The translations under genes and the position numbers were made by a program. 64,000 bases of DNA from Marsupella aquatica (lineage: Eukaryota; Marchantiophyta). Positions 11,863 through 25,100 of this stretch are shown here, in pieces (position 1 is the first letter of the stretch; every line of letters starts with the position of its first letter). The notes under the pieces were generated by a model that was not told the DNA's origin, did not search any database, and was given only the letters and a program-made list of their open reading frames with translations. The stretch covers positions 20,150,001 through 20,214,000 of the forward strand of contig OZ316893.1 of the NCBI GenBank assembly GCA_973895155.1, in the 5' to 3' direction.

Positions 11863-14445
11863 TGCATTTGCATGCAGCGGCAGCGGCTGTTGTATTGCGT
11901 CGGAGCAGAGAATCAAACTGTACCACACAAGACGAGACGAACAACGAAGCGAGAGCGAAAGGGCTGAGCTCATCATTATCCGCACGCTTAGCTCAACTCC
12001 ATCGTGTTCGACAATTTCACTTACGGGGGAGAGACGAGACGAGAAGAGCGTGACCGAAAGCGAAACTAATGCACGGAAAACATCCTACCTTTCTAGTGTA
12101 GGGACACCGAATCGGCGTAGAGAACAGATTCGCGGTCGGTGCAGAAGATAGATTCTCGGGAAATGAATCTGCTAGTATGATTGTGCCTCTGTCCTGAGCT
12201 TTAAGCGCATTGATTGCTCACATGATCACAAAGCGGGGGAGGAGAAGAAACTGCCTTGCGCTAGAGTCAAATGGCCCTTTTACCTGTATAATTAAGGACC
12301 GCGAATCCAATCGATCGGCATACAGCTCATGAGTCATACGTCCCTCCGGCATGCACACCGATGAACATCGATAGGCTACAAGATCGACGTGATTCCTGTC
12401 TACTGCAAGCGCTGCTCTTATAGCATACTTTACAATTAAGTGTTCGAGATCTACGTACTCTTCAATATCCTGCCGGCCTACTTCCTGGGGAGAGAGCCTG
12501 GATTTCGTCGGCCTGCTGTTGGCGCGCGTTAGCCGCAACTAAAGTTGAGGCCATTGAGCGAGTGAAGGGCCTCAAGGAACTGAACAAACTCGAGGCCCTT
12601 CATACATGCTACATGCTACTGTGTCTGAGTGACGACGTTCAGGAGCTGTCGTCGTCCCCCATGCACAAACCGTAACATAAATGTACAACGGTTAAGTTCA
12701 TGAGGTTCGACTGCGCCATTCCGGTTGTACTGCATGACTTGCGGCTGTTCCTAGTTTGACCACCCAACACTGAAATAGTGAAGTTACTGGGAAGAAATTC
12801 TTATGTGCCCCACAGCAGCAGTAAAGGAGCAAAATAGATTCCCTCGTCAGCTTGAGTCAGGTCGCGGACAGTAGAGAAGGAAAGACTGCTTCTGCTGCAG
12901 CAGCACAGTTGTAGCTCATCCGTCATCCTTTGCAGTTTCGGTCTTGGAGACGAAGGACATGTAAACGACAGTTGCAACAATGCCAGAAGAAGGTGGTCCT
13001 TGCGCCATTGGAATCGGAAGATGGTTGTCTTTTCTGTAAATCTTGTGATGACTAAGGGTCAAGACGCACTGGATCGGGGTCAGCAAGTAAATCCCATGGG
13101 GGACATAATTGTCGTGTGTGGACTGCAACACGGTAAAGTTTCAATGCGTACTGGAGCGGGTATGATCGATGTCACGATTGAAATTAATCTCTTCAAGTGA
13201 CTGCAAAGATTTTCTGTGAAGACTGGGCCTCTAGAGTTGGATGGGCACGCCGACGGGACGTTCCAAGGACATAGCTAAGCCGATCGAGAGCAATCGCGCA
13301 AAACTCGATCTGGTAGCTCTCGATCATGCTAACTTAATTTGAAGAAACAGTTGAAGGAAGGAGCAGAGTAGTACGTCTATCAGCTAGCCCTGACCGATCT
13401 TCAAACTTTCACAATGAGCAAGGTAAAGATGAACAACTCAGTGAAACGGACCTCACGGAACTGGAGCGAAACTTGCGCGACAATGCAGTACAGCTGCCGG
13501 ATGTGTTTCAGTGACGTACTATCGCCTGTCAGCAGAACTGGTCCAACAAAAGTGCGACAATAATTTCGTGAACCTCACTTTTTCGTGTAAAGTTGGCGGG
13601 ATAGCAAGCCACTAGTGTACAGTAGCTTCGCGCGAGTGCGTGCTCCCATGTTCCCCGGTTGAGATTGGGGGAAGGAGCAATACATTCGAGGACGACGACA
13701 CTTCCTTAGTTGGGGAAAGCTGTATGCACGACGATTAGATGTTGTGTTGAAGCCGTCGTTATCACGAGACAATCCTGACATTGAGAACCGACCTGTAGAG
13801 CACGAATCTCCCGAGAGCGAGAAAAAGCGAAAGAGGTTCACTTGATTCATCCACAAACCAGGAAAAACAACTAGATGGCTTATTATTACTCCGCCTTCCT
13901 GTCTCCTCAGTTAGTGCCTTTGTTGGGTGCCCTGCCTGTGTCCATCTGACCAATCCCATCCGTCATGTAAAGTGGCTATTGAATTCAAGCGTAATTAAGC
14001 TTATCATGAATAGAGGCCCGAAAGAGCGGGAGATGAGCTAAAAAGTCTGAGCTACCTCTCACAATTCAGTACGTACGGAAGGACAAAAGTAGCATCCATG
14101 GATTCAGGCCATTGTTGCTTGTAACGCACAAAGTTGTGTCCTGCAGTGCCGCATTATTGTTGGAGATTTCTTACAATGTCAAAACGTGATCAGTAATGGC
14201 AATAATTCCCTAAGACTATAATGTAGTCACAAATTTCGGTTCAATTTCCTGAAACTCTATACTCATTTTTTTCTTTCCATCCTGCTGGAATGCGTTTTCT
14301 GAAAACCAGACGAGAACCCAGCTTGCCACGGGAAAGGTGGGCAACCGAGTCTCAAACACCTTAGACATGCAGCTAATTACCTGTCATATATTGACGAGCA
14401 AAATTTCTCGTGTGTTAAAGAAATTCGAAATTCATGATGTTACAC

Positions 14446-17400
14446 CTAGTGCCAAAGGGAGGAGATAGCTTCTTCGAGCAAATCGTCTAAGATGCGTCGT
14501 TCGAGGTCCATGCTGACTCGCTCCGCAGCCCTTTGGACCTCTCGGGACGGGAACAAGTCCGTACGCTTGAACAAGTCTTCCGAGATCAAGTCCTCCAGGG
14601 ATTGATGCAACTGAGCTTTGTCCATTGACATTGATCCATTCTTACCAATTTGGTCGTGAATGTCCGTCCAGATCTCCTGCATGAGAGCGCTCCCAGTGGG
14701 ACGGGGTCGTACAACGGGTTTGGCCAGAGGTTCTATCCAGGGCCGTGGGAGACCAACATAAGGAACTAACTTTTTAGCCAATGTCTCGTTCACCACGTCG
14801 AATATAAAGCAGCGATTCATGGTGTCAACGTTCCCTTGATCCTCGGCATCAGGGTCGAAGAACATGCGCTGGACGTATGCTTGCATGGTGGGGTAACGCT
14901 CTCGAGACTCAGCTAACTTAGTTAAGAATTGGGAGCCAGAGAACTTCTTGCCGAATCTGTAAAATTCCTCGAGCTTCTCGAACAGGCACGGATCCATGGG
15001 CTCCGTTGTGGAATACCATTTGGTCATCGAGGATTTGTCTCTACCAAAATTGGAAGCGAGTAGAACATCCCGGATGTAAACCAAATCCCACTTGTTCTTC
15101 TCCACCCACGGAAGAATGCTCTTGAGGTCCAATGTCTCCAGACTAGTACAGAAATCCAAAATTGGGGCAGCAGGACGGGATTTTTCCAGTTTTTCATCCC
15201 GTACGCTAGCAATCAGCTTTGCCAATGGCTTCTTCTCTACCGCTTCAGACAGTGCAGGTAAAGGCGGAAGCTGCGATGCCTTTGGTGCCTGAGGTGCCAA
15301 TGGCTTCTTCTCTTCAACCTCAAAAGGTGCACGTAAGAGCAATAACTGCGGTGCCTGAGGTACCTGAGGTGTCTCGACCGCCCTTCGTGTCTTTAGTATC
15401 GTAGAAGTGTTTGAGGACTTCGACTTCTCAGCTCTGAGCAGTGTCTTAGTATCAAGTTCGGTGACTACGCACCCATTCAGTTGCGCCTCCGTTTCCTTAA
15501 TCTTCTCAAGTCTGGCTTTCTTTTGATTGCTCACTTCAGTTTTGGATTTACGAATGCGTTCGTGAAGAACTGCACATGTACAACGTCATTCAAACTATTA
15601 GATCTCAACCTCGTCCTTCCTGACATTGACTTGCACGAATTCGCACATGGCCATCTTGTCGACGCCACCTTATGTCAAGCGCACAGTTTAACAATGAGCC
15701 AGCTCCTAACTTATACGAATTCACACATATCATGTCCACGTACGCTACCTTATATACAGCGGACAAGTGAACTGCGAGCCAGCTCCTATGGATCCTTTAG
15801 CTTCCGTTACTATGCCAGCCTGGTTTTTCCAGACATTGAAATGGATAGCTCTTTCTATGTCTCAGAGGACCTGCTACAGAACTTCGTTTCTCCTGGGTTC
15901 TAATGGTAAGAATTGAAGTTAGCGAGTCTAATATAGTAGAAATCGGTATCGTGCAAACAAGGCATATCCAGATCCTCTTAAAATTCACTGACCGTGAAGC
16001 TTGTGCTCGAGCGGGCTGAGACGATTGTCTTCCTGAAACGGAGTTCTCCTGTTATTGTAAGACAATACTGAGACCGGGCTGGGCTCTTCGATGCCACTGG
16101 AGCCGCTCACTTCCGAGCCGCTGTCATCGCTCCCTGGTGACGAAGGGCTCCCCACTGGAATGGCTGTAGATGCCGTTCTCTCCGGTGTTGCATTAGGACG
16201 GCATGATTCCTCGATACTCTTCACAGTCTACAAGATTTCAGTGGTCAGAGTTAATTCTTCACATTGCCAAGGTTCGAAACGTTAGGCGTTACTGTGGAAG
16301 GCGATCCGGTACTTTCAAGCAGACTTGCACGATAAAAAGTAGATCAAATCCCTTCAGCAGTACAAATCGAAATTTAAGGGCGGATAGGACGGACTATCAA
16401 ACGCTATGTATCCTCAACGAGAACTTCTGACAATCGGAACTCACCGGCGACGTTGAGCTACGGGATTTGAGCTTAGCGATAATACTCTCTTTGACTGGTA
16501 CATTTACACGGAGAGAATTGTTGAGAGGATGCTGTTGGACAGGAGCAGATGCAGCCGACTGCTCGGACACAGGGTTCACCCGTGTTGTGGAACTCTTTCC
16601 CTCGCTTAGTGATCGTTGCAGAACCTTCGGTAGATTCGACTCGATGCTATTTCGTCTTAGCGTTCTGCACGAAGTAGGAGACGAAGCTCTTGAAGATTGT
16701 CGAGACGCCGATTCGAGCCGTGCTTCGCTGGTATCGTCTAGATTCGCGAAGCTTAGAGTCCTTCTTAGGACCGGTTTCGAGTCAGATGATAGTGGTTGAT
16801 GTCGATGATTCGGGCTACCTGGGACACTGAACGAAATTATTTGATTTTCTGCCAACCTCTTGCTATTACGAAGACTCGCCTTCCTCTTCAGTTTGTCAAT
16901 CATAGTACCCCCAGACATGCTCTCGTTGTCATCTGTCTCAATTGAGCGCAAACTGGACTGACGCGAGAATTGCGGACTGCCACATGACGGAGAGTTACCA
17001 CCGGAAGGCGATCGTTCTATTCCACTGTGTCTCTCAATTTCCCCACTGCGCAAAGGACTTGAGCAGCTTTTCTCTGATGAACTATCGAAGCTGTGAGATC
17101 TTCTCAGCGAAGCCGTGCGCAACGCATTTGTTGAACCAGAAGATCCGTAGGAAGTTCCTTCTCTCCTGCTGGGAGATGGTTCTCTGCTTCGAGTCAAAGC
17201 TCCAACTGCATCTCCCCGGCCCGTGGGAGAAGGTTCCCTGCTTCGAATTGTAGATCCAAAAGCTACTTCTCTCCTTGCAGTAGGAGAAGGTTCCCTGCTT
17301 CGAGATTCCCTCGCCTCGTTTGGAAAATCTCGTCTCACCTCCCGTAGATTGTTAATGTTTTTCCTTCCATTCGGAGAGGATGGCATTCGTGGAACGGCAT

Positions 17401-19493
17401 CGTTGGCAGCGGAGTCTCTACTCACATCATTTCCGAGGTGTGCAGAGCTCTGTACAGCACCATTGTCTTGAAGAGCACGGAGAAAGTGTTCCTGGTCTAC
17501 AGAAGCGGCCATCTTCAAGGACTTCAACATAGAGTGCTTCTCCTGTTTCACAGGCCCGTGCTGTAATTCATTATCGAAGCCTTCAAGTTTTGTACGCACG
17601 GACTCTGACTGCATTCCCTGATCTCTCGCCCGGAGTTCCTCAGAAGCTAACACGCCCCCAATTGACCTTGTAGATATTCGAATGGAATCCGTCCTGCCCT
17701 CCTCGGACGACAATCTTCTCGCAGGTGATTTTGCCGAGTCCTTCCTCCTCTCCTCGGACGATGATCTGCTTCCCGACGATCCCGAAGAATGATTCCTCTT
17801 CTCCTCGAACGAGAATTTCCTTCCCGGTGATCCGGGTGAATCCTTTCTCGTATCTTCGGTCGAAAGTCTTCTTCCCGGCGATCCCATCGAAAGTTTTGAT
17901 ACATTCCTACGAATTTGTGCAGCATGGTCTCCTAGGATGTTGTCCAAGACGACATCCTGATCTTCCCGACATTTCTCAATCTTTGGAGTCATCTGACCCC
18001 GGTTTTGCTGTCTGAAGCTTTTAATCTGTTGAGTGGCATTGTTCTCTGTTGGAAGTATCCGTCTCCTCGACGAATAGACTTCGGTGGTTGCTTCCTCATC
18101 TGCAGTGTAAGCATCGTACACGGAGTCCGATGGCGTACGTCTGCTCGGCGATTGAAAGAATTTGCTCAGCATGAACTCTTTCGACGCCTCCTCGACGTCC
18201 CTGGACCAGGATTGCTTGGCTTCATCGAGCTTGAGTTTCTCGGATTTCGACATCCAACTGGGATGAACCGGCGACAAAGATTTCCTTTTCTCAAGGGATG
18301 AGAATGGGACAAGTGCCCTCGAAGATTCGTTGATTTTCACCGTTCGTTCGAGAATTTCTTTTTTCGAATTTGGTAATGCGGCGAAAGAGCTAGGTTGCTC
18401 CAATGATTCAGTCTGTTCGAAGAGCTTCTGTTGAGCCTTTACTGGTCTGATGCAATCCTCCTCAGTCTGCTTGAGCTTCAAGTGTGCCTTTACAGGTTTC
18501 ACAAAAGCCTCGTCGGCCTCTCTCAAGAGCCCCGGCTTCGCACAATCCTCGTTGGCCAAGTAACCGGGCCGTCCCTTGGCCTTCCCCGCAAGCTTTTCTA
18601 TAAACTCTTTCTTGAAAAGCTCGAAAGCATCGTCATCGCCCTTCACTGGACTCCTACCACTCTCCGGCAGTGGCTCTCGGAAGGAGGATTGTTGCGCCTT
18701 CGATCTCTCTGACTTGATGTCCTTTTGCTTCACTGCAGGAGTTGAATTCCTGGGCCAGTGGCCATTGTCTGAAAACCCATTCGATCCACTATAAGATCAA
18801 TGCCAACCACGCACTAACCAAGCAAGATTAACCGCCCTTCCTAAATTGTTCTTTCTAAATTGTCACAAATTTTTACAGAATTCCTTCGTCTCTCATTCTC
18901 AGAGTTTCGAGCTCCGGCCTTGAAGAGTAAAGAAGATTACCTGCTTTCTGGCTCGGCGACCTTGTAGGACTTGTACCAATGACCTCGACGTTAGCTCTAT
19001 CCGGAGAGCTTCCCACCCATCTGCACAATCGCGAGGCTCGAAACGTTAAACATAACCAGTTCCAGAAGATGCTGGTAGAAGTGGTAAGAAACGCTCTACC
19101 GCACGGTGTGTGACTGGAAGACGTGCTGCAGGGTTCTTCTGCTTTGTGTATTTCGGCCCAGGATCGGTCTATCAAAGTTTACGACAAAACAAGAAAAGTA
19201 TAGACGTTCAATTTTCGAGTAATATGTAGGAGCGATACCGTGCTGTTCAGGCGGGCTCAGATACCATCATACCCAACCTAATTTTCAAGAGAGCGCTCAC
19301 TCCTTTCCAGAGGAGCGACCTACATCAATAACAGGACGGAAATAGCAATTCTAATCCGGACAGAGTGAAATGAAATCGATGCCATTTGCACATACTTGAG
19401 AGCGAGTTGTGCTTCCTTCATGGGCTTCTGTAATTCCTGTCTTCTCAGTGGGTTCACTAACCCGGACGCGTGAACAGTTTCTACTCTCCCCAT
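14446..19493 (-). CDS. TRM/LONGIFOLIA-family protein with C-terminal DUF4378
   Basis: TRM proteins bind TON1 and microtubules and help set cortical array and division-plane geometry. Coding exons, in minus-strand order, are 19396-19493, 18941-19020, 16445-18768, 15993-16227 and 14446-15569. All introns are GT..AG and the phases agree, giving 1286 residues. Near residues 883-889 lies the TRM hallmark PSPVSVL. The last ~220 residues form DUF4378, with LVYIRDVLLASNF, CFIFDVVNETLAKKL, ALMQEIWTDIHDQI and LERRILDDLLEEAI. The long third exon is disordered and Ser/Arg-rich, with RREVAF and RSREPSPT-type repeats near residues 548-595 and four SPGRRLSTED-like repeats near 354-421. No clear LMGL motif was found, so the subgroup is uncertain. 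The start (MGRVETVHASG) is the only in-frame ATG in exon 1. Confidence 0.88.
15590..15790 (+). repeat. Duplication inside the last TRM intron
   Basis: Two ~95-base copies lie in the intron between the fourth and fifth TRM exons. Both share CGAATTC.CACAT and end in GAGCCAGCTCCTA. The duplication is non-coding and explains the spurious open frame on the opposite strand. Confidence 0.6.
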
Positions 19494-20999
19494 GATTGCT
19501 AGAACCTCCAGTCGTTCCCCGCCTTGGAGATTTCCTGACCTCCTCACCAAACCTCGCCCATCGTCGCGCCACTCCTCAATGCGGAATAGAGTCCCGTGTG
19601 TTGACCTGGAGCGCAGTTGGTCGACCCGTAAGTAAACTCCTGTTTATATTGCGCAACCAACCCGCTCCTATTAACTCACTGATTGAGAGTTCTTATAAGC
19701 TCACTCTTGAGTGGACTCCGAAACCTCTCTCTCTTCGTGACTGGAGGGTGATCTACGAACTGCTGCGTGATCAGACCACTCTCTCCCGCCCTGCGACTCT
19801 TAGCTTCAACCCCGTCAGATCAACTCTACTTTACGGCGACCTGCCAATCACTCCAACGAAATTTGTCGTCAAATATCTAGCGGCCATTTCCAGATGACAT
19901 TCCTTCCATTCGTCTGCCATAATTGTGATCAGTAATCTTTCACATACGTCATCGTCCATTGCCTCCCTTCCATCGAAATCCAGTGGCCAGCGTTAGATAG
20001 CACACGTAATGTCGTCATTCCGCATTGCATACATCGCAAAATGTATCCTTCACTGGAAACCAATGAACCACAGAATGCAACAACGGCAAAGAGGGAGCCC
20101 GCAATGCTCTTCACTACCGGAGCAGCACCCTTTGCCTTTGCCTGACCCACCGCTGACCAAGCCGGTACCGGTCACAGCTGTTTGCATGCTATCATCAACA
20201 TTCGCATTGCAAAGAAATAATTGGACCCCTCTCCACACGCACGCTTAAGGTCCGTCCGCAGCAGCTTCCAGAACACTTCTACAAAACGTCATGAGGGAAT
20301 CATCACTCCAAGGAAAATGACATTTCCTCCGCCACCTCGAGACCAAAATCATGACACTCCCGCCACCTCATGGTGCTCATACGTTGTTGGTAAAGGTCGC
20401 TATTCCCTCCCAAACTCATTCTCACTCATTCCTTCTGTCGTCTTACCGTTACATACTACAAAACTTCGTGCTATTACTTTTGTTTAATAGCTTCTCCATG
20501 TCCTTCAGTGCGAATCGGCATTCGCCTTCATCGCCCGGCCCGTCGAGGCCGTCCTCGCCTGGCCTGCAGAAGCGAGCCGCGACAGAAATGCCTCCTCCAG
20601 TCGACGACCATTTCCTCCCAGAATCCCAGGCCGTCCGGTGCTAAACAAGCTCGATCCTCCTCGAGCACTCCCAATTCGGCCGGTTGCCAATTTTGGCGGG
20701 GTGGGACTCGAAACGAAGGAAGGAGTTCAAGCCCGGATGGTCCAAGCCACTCAACCATGCTACTCCTATGGAGCGTGATACTTTTTCCACCTTATCTTTG
20801 ACACCATGCAACTCCCACTGACTCATACCTTTTACACCTTGGCTATGACACCATTCTGATTTCCAACTAGTTTATTTCTCTCTCTTTCTCTCTTTTTGGA
20901 ACATATATAGAGATGCGTAAAAGAACATATAAAGAGATGAGTACTGATAACTTTTACACCTTGGCTATGACACCAATCTGGTTTCCAATTAGTTTATTG

Positions 21000-21000
<1 letters not shown>

Positions 21001-21030
<30 letters not shown>
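21001..21030 (+). repeat. (CT)n microsatellite
   Basis: About fourteen uninterrupted CT units follow TTTATTG. A shorter, interrupted CT tract lies about 120 bases upstream, and both sit in duplicated text (CTTTTACACCTTGGCTATGA occurs at about 20828 and 20948). Confidence 0.9.
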
Positions 21031-21031
<1 letters not shown>

Positions 21032-22019
21032 TAAATAGAGATGAGTACATTGCTGGGCCTCTTTGGTCTTCTCTGGGTAAACCCCTTTCACTCCCTTTAT
21101 TGGGTCTTTTTTCCATTCGGATCATGTCTCCTGGTTGGGGTTCCTGTCTTTTTGGCAGTGTGATATACATTGAAGTTTGTTTCACCAATTAACCCTTCAA
21201 TTGAGTTCAATGACTCATCACCACCATTTCCATAGATTGACCCTTGCCCCCCACCAATCCACATTTTTTCACCCCCTCAACTTCAGGTATGCTTCAAGAG
21301 GCTTCATTCATCACATGCTGCACCATTTCCCCCAATACATAGATTCACCCTTGCCCCCTCAACGTCAGGTATGCCCCCAAGAGGTTTCATTCTTGATGAT
21401 TGGCCCTTAAGAGTAGGTTCACATCACTTCTATATACTGATATTTCAACCTTCAATATCTTAGTTGATTTCCTAGACAGTGGATTGACTGTTCTTGAGCT
21501 AGCTAGAGGCGTACACTTCCACTCATTGACATCTTTCTCATTTCCAAACAATTTTTTAACAACAAATTTCAATTGCCAATGTCTCCCTTGATATCTGTTA
21601 TTGGGGCTAGTTAGAAGGCTCCTAAAGATCTTCCAACCAGTCTAATATCTCTAGTTTCCTTATAGCATTGAGAGAGCTTTGAATATTGAAACGTTACTTG
21701 ATCTTTATACTAGAGGTTTTGAAAGTTTGTGAGCAGCTAGCTAAGACAATTGAATAACTCCCTCTGCATCCCGTAAAATTGGGGTTTGTTAGAACTGCTC
21801 AGAAATATCTTTAATATGAGTCTAATATCCTCAAACTTCACTGAGAATTGAGAGACTCACCTAATAGCTTCCAAAGATAAGTGTCTACTGTTTTTTTCAC
21901 GTTCCACTCATATAATATGTACTATATGAGCAGTTTTGTTGCTGACCATCCTGGTGGTAAACGTTTATCCAGAGATTTTGGCAAAGTAACTTTTTGCACA
22001 AAACAAAGGTTACAAAAAT

Positions 22020-22140
22020 TTATACCCGGACAACCTTTTTCTGGACAAAAAGCACTTACAAAAATTGATGTCTGGGCAGGGGTCCTAGTTTGATCCTATG
22101 TCCGGAATGTTAGAAAAAGCTTCCCAGCTACCATGCTTCA
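22020..22140 (+). repeat. Dispersed repeat copy (family also at 11.1-11.3 kb)
   Basis: TGATGTCTGGGCAGGGGTCC, preceded by CAACCTTTTTCTGGACAAAA and followed by TGTTAGAAAAAGCTTCCCAG, matches the minus strand of the 11.13-11.28 kb segment in the same order. The two copies are diverged and in opposite orientation. Confidence 0.65.
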
Positions 22141-25100
22141 GCTTGTTTTCACGTTATCCTATATTGGAAGTGTGTCTCGCTAGGATTCTCAGGCTTGTTT
22201 TCTTCCTTTATTGGATCTCTTGCCTTTGAGATGTGTCGTTCAGAGCCCTTCGTTTGCATTGTTATATGATTTTCTTGTCACATTTCACTCATCTCCTTAG
22301 TATGTTCTAAGTGAAAAAAACATACTAAGTGAAAAAATAGTGAGTTACAACAATGGTACAAACGAGGGGGTCCAACTTGGCTTCAATTCCCTGAAACAAA
22401 CTCTGGTCATAGCAGCACTGCAGCAGTGCAGCACCAATGCACCAACGCCCCACCATCAATTTACCATGGCTAACTTCCGTACTGGACCGTGCCAAAGTAA
22501 CATTATTCCGTGCAAAGTAGCAGCCGAATGCAGGCTGCAATTAATTACCGTATGTCTCCCTCTCGTCATCAATACATTATCGGGATTCGAGACCTTTGTC
22601 GCTGATCTAACCCTCCCTGTCGCAAAGATTAGGCTCAAACGCATGAGAACATCGTGATCCTATATATGTTACTGTCTTACGATTGTACAACATTGCAACT
22701 TACTATTAAATCTTTGACCCGGATTGACTAGAGAAAAATTAAATTTAAGCTCGGATTGATCATAATATTTGACTGCAGAACTCCGATAGACTAAACTTTT
22801 TGACAGCTAAAAACTAGGGGCCATAATTCGTATGGTGAGAATTTTTTTGACTATTTAAATTATGTTTGTAAATAAGAAACGGTATGGGAAAGTTGAGAGG
22901 AACAATCAGAGTATTAGGGCTAGTGAAGAATATCAGTCCCAACGAAGCAAAGCACCGGGCAAAGCCAGGTAAAAATGGGACCTCGGTTGTTGGTTTCAGG
23001 GCTTAGATTGCCTTACAAATTCATCCACTTACCAATTTTAGAATTTTGAATATTAGTTACGTGTGTTGTTCTATTTCTTACTATGCAAAGTCCAGATATA
23101 ACTTTCTCGTAGCAACACCACTTATGATTATGGATGTTACAAATTTTCAGAAATGTCTGTAGTAACATACTAAGCAGCACTTGGGAGCCCTCACTACATA
23201 GGGAGCACTCCTTTAACTTGATTTTTCTTGACTCATCTCATGTATTGCAGTTCACTTCTTACTAAACAATTTCAAGCTAAACAAATAAAGAATGATTGAA
23301 CATGCTTTCAACACAAATAAATAACAAACACTTAATCTTACTTATAAATCACAAACTCCAAGCTAGAGTTGGGGTCTAGGTTTTTAGAGTGAAATCTCTA
23401 GACCATAATTTTATGGTCCACTACATGGATGGAAAGATTCTTGGGTATATTATGTTATGATCATGTGTGTTTTTTTTGTCATGGTTTCTATTTATATATT
23501 TTAAACTGCCAAAAGCAATTGGCGTCCAACCGGGAGATATCTCAGGCAAAAGATCCAATCAAGGGGGGACAATTAAAGGGCCAAGAAAGGCCAGGAAGCA
23601 AAGAAAGTAACAACGAACTCCCTCAGACCCAAAAACCAGGGCCCAAAGCCTATTGATGAGCAAACTGATTCAAATAATGTGTATTCAGGCTTGTATACAA
23701 AAAACAAACATATGACTACAAACTATTTCAAAATGGTCCAATCATGCAGAGTGATCCATGCTAATTACAATGATCCCTCTAAGCATCCAATCATCAGCCA
23801 GCCCAACAGTGAAAAAATATGAGGAATCTTGTTTTTGTCTAATTTGAAATATCAGATAATGCTGGTTCATTCTGATTTTACAGTCCCTCTGAGCTTGTGA
23901 GCATCCCGTCTATAGGAGCTTCAATTTTTATTCTGAAAATACATAGATATATTGTATAATCTAATGACACCCATGTTAGACCTAAGATTTAGAATAGAAA
24001 ACCCTGTTTTTCTCAGAAACAACATTTTGAGAATTCATCCAAGCTTATGAATCCAGGCTTCCCATGGACACATGACAACTAGAACAGGATTCTAGTACAT
24101 TTTTTTAATGTTTGCGTGGGCTCTGGGGCCTCCTCTCATCCAGATTTTCTTTCATGTACCTTTCCTATTGGTTCACTCCATTCTGCTTTGTTTGATCCTT
24201 TTATAATAATTTTCCTTTTATCTTTTCTGTGTCTGGAAAACACAAACGTGACAAATCATTAATGTCTTAGATCTCTTTTGGTGCCCAGATAAACATCCTT
24301 GACCCAATCTTTCATGTTAATAGAAATATCCTTTTTGGTAGCGGAATCAATACTCCAACACCTAAATTGGTCACATGGGAACATTAGAAGCTGGAGAATT
24401 GCAGACTCAGTCAGATTTGAAGTTAGTGGTACCCCTGAGTTCTCGCTAATGAGGTTACAAGAGACAAAGTTGCCGTTGAGGTATTTTAGAAGCATGGTAT
24501 CACCCATTGTGGGAATTGCACACAGCTGAGCAAAATTGTTATCGTCCGTTCTCATTCCATTACAATAATTCATGACCCGAATTCTTCCTCGAGCAGTATC
24601 TTATTTAATAGGTCGACTGGAAGGGTTGACACGTTGATATCTTTTATAGTCATATAAAAGTTTGGTCAAATAATTGGTGAACAAACATAGGTGAACAACT
24701 ACCCAAATCCAAACCAATAAGTAGAACCCAACCTTGGAATGTTTTTCGAAAGACGAAAAGGGACAGTTGCCCATAACGTTTTTTTCCCTTCAAAACCAAA
24801 CCGACAACTATGACTCTAGACAAATTCGTCTTCATAACCTTCCTATGCCATTTGCTCCTATGAGCTTTACCAGAACTCTCAGTGTACTGCTCAATAATGC
24901 TTTAGTTACTTGGTAGTTGCCGGGGCTCTCAGGCTTTTTAGCTCCTTGGTTTTCTTGGGCTTTCTTCCTTGTGTTCTTGACTTTATTGGGTCTAGTCACT
25001 TTGAGATCCTATCTCCTGCTTTATGCCCTTTTGTATATGTGGTCCTGCCTCTCTTATGGTACTCTCCCTCTCTCCCCTCGTCCTCCCTTCTTGTATATCC

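Larger units (their letters stand above)
8654..14440. other. Long intergenic stretch, no supported gene
   Basis: AT-rich sequence runs to about 11.4 kb and more GC-rich sequence follows, with no family-like reading frame. Visible structure includes a TTAGA-type microsatellite at about 9497-9530, the ~70-base tandem repeats at 10.5-10.9 kb and the duplications at 11.1-11.5 kb. There is also an ~87-base duplication at 11.69-11.86 kb. A small minus-strand frame at about 12.92-13.0 kb reads MAQGPPSSGIVATVVYMSFV before ending; I do not recognise it. Confidence 0.55.

Noticed and set aside
11522-12053. Overlapping GC-rich frames on both strands
   Set aside because: They are kept open by an ~87-base tandem duplication and high GC; codon content is not protein-like and no family matches.
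15481-15903. 140-codon plus-strand frame opposite the TRM gene
   Set aside because: It lies antisense across the last TRM intron and the start of the DUF4378 exon, contains the intron duplication and has no recognisable domain.
15797-15905. An extra TRM exon between the fourth and fifth exons
   Set aside because: An acceptor exists (CATTAG before AACCC), but the in-phase frame hits a stop after eight codons. Direct splicing of 15993 to 15569 keeps phase without it.
24259-24573. Minus-strand frame (LLKYLNGNFVSCNLISENSG)
   Set aside because: It has weak resemblance to sugar-binding or trefoil folds only by eye, with no catalytic or repeat signature, so no call was made.
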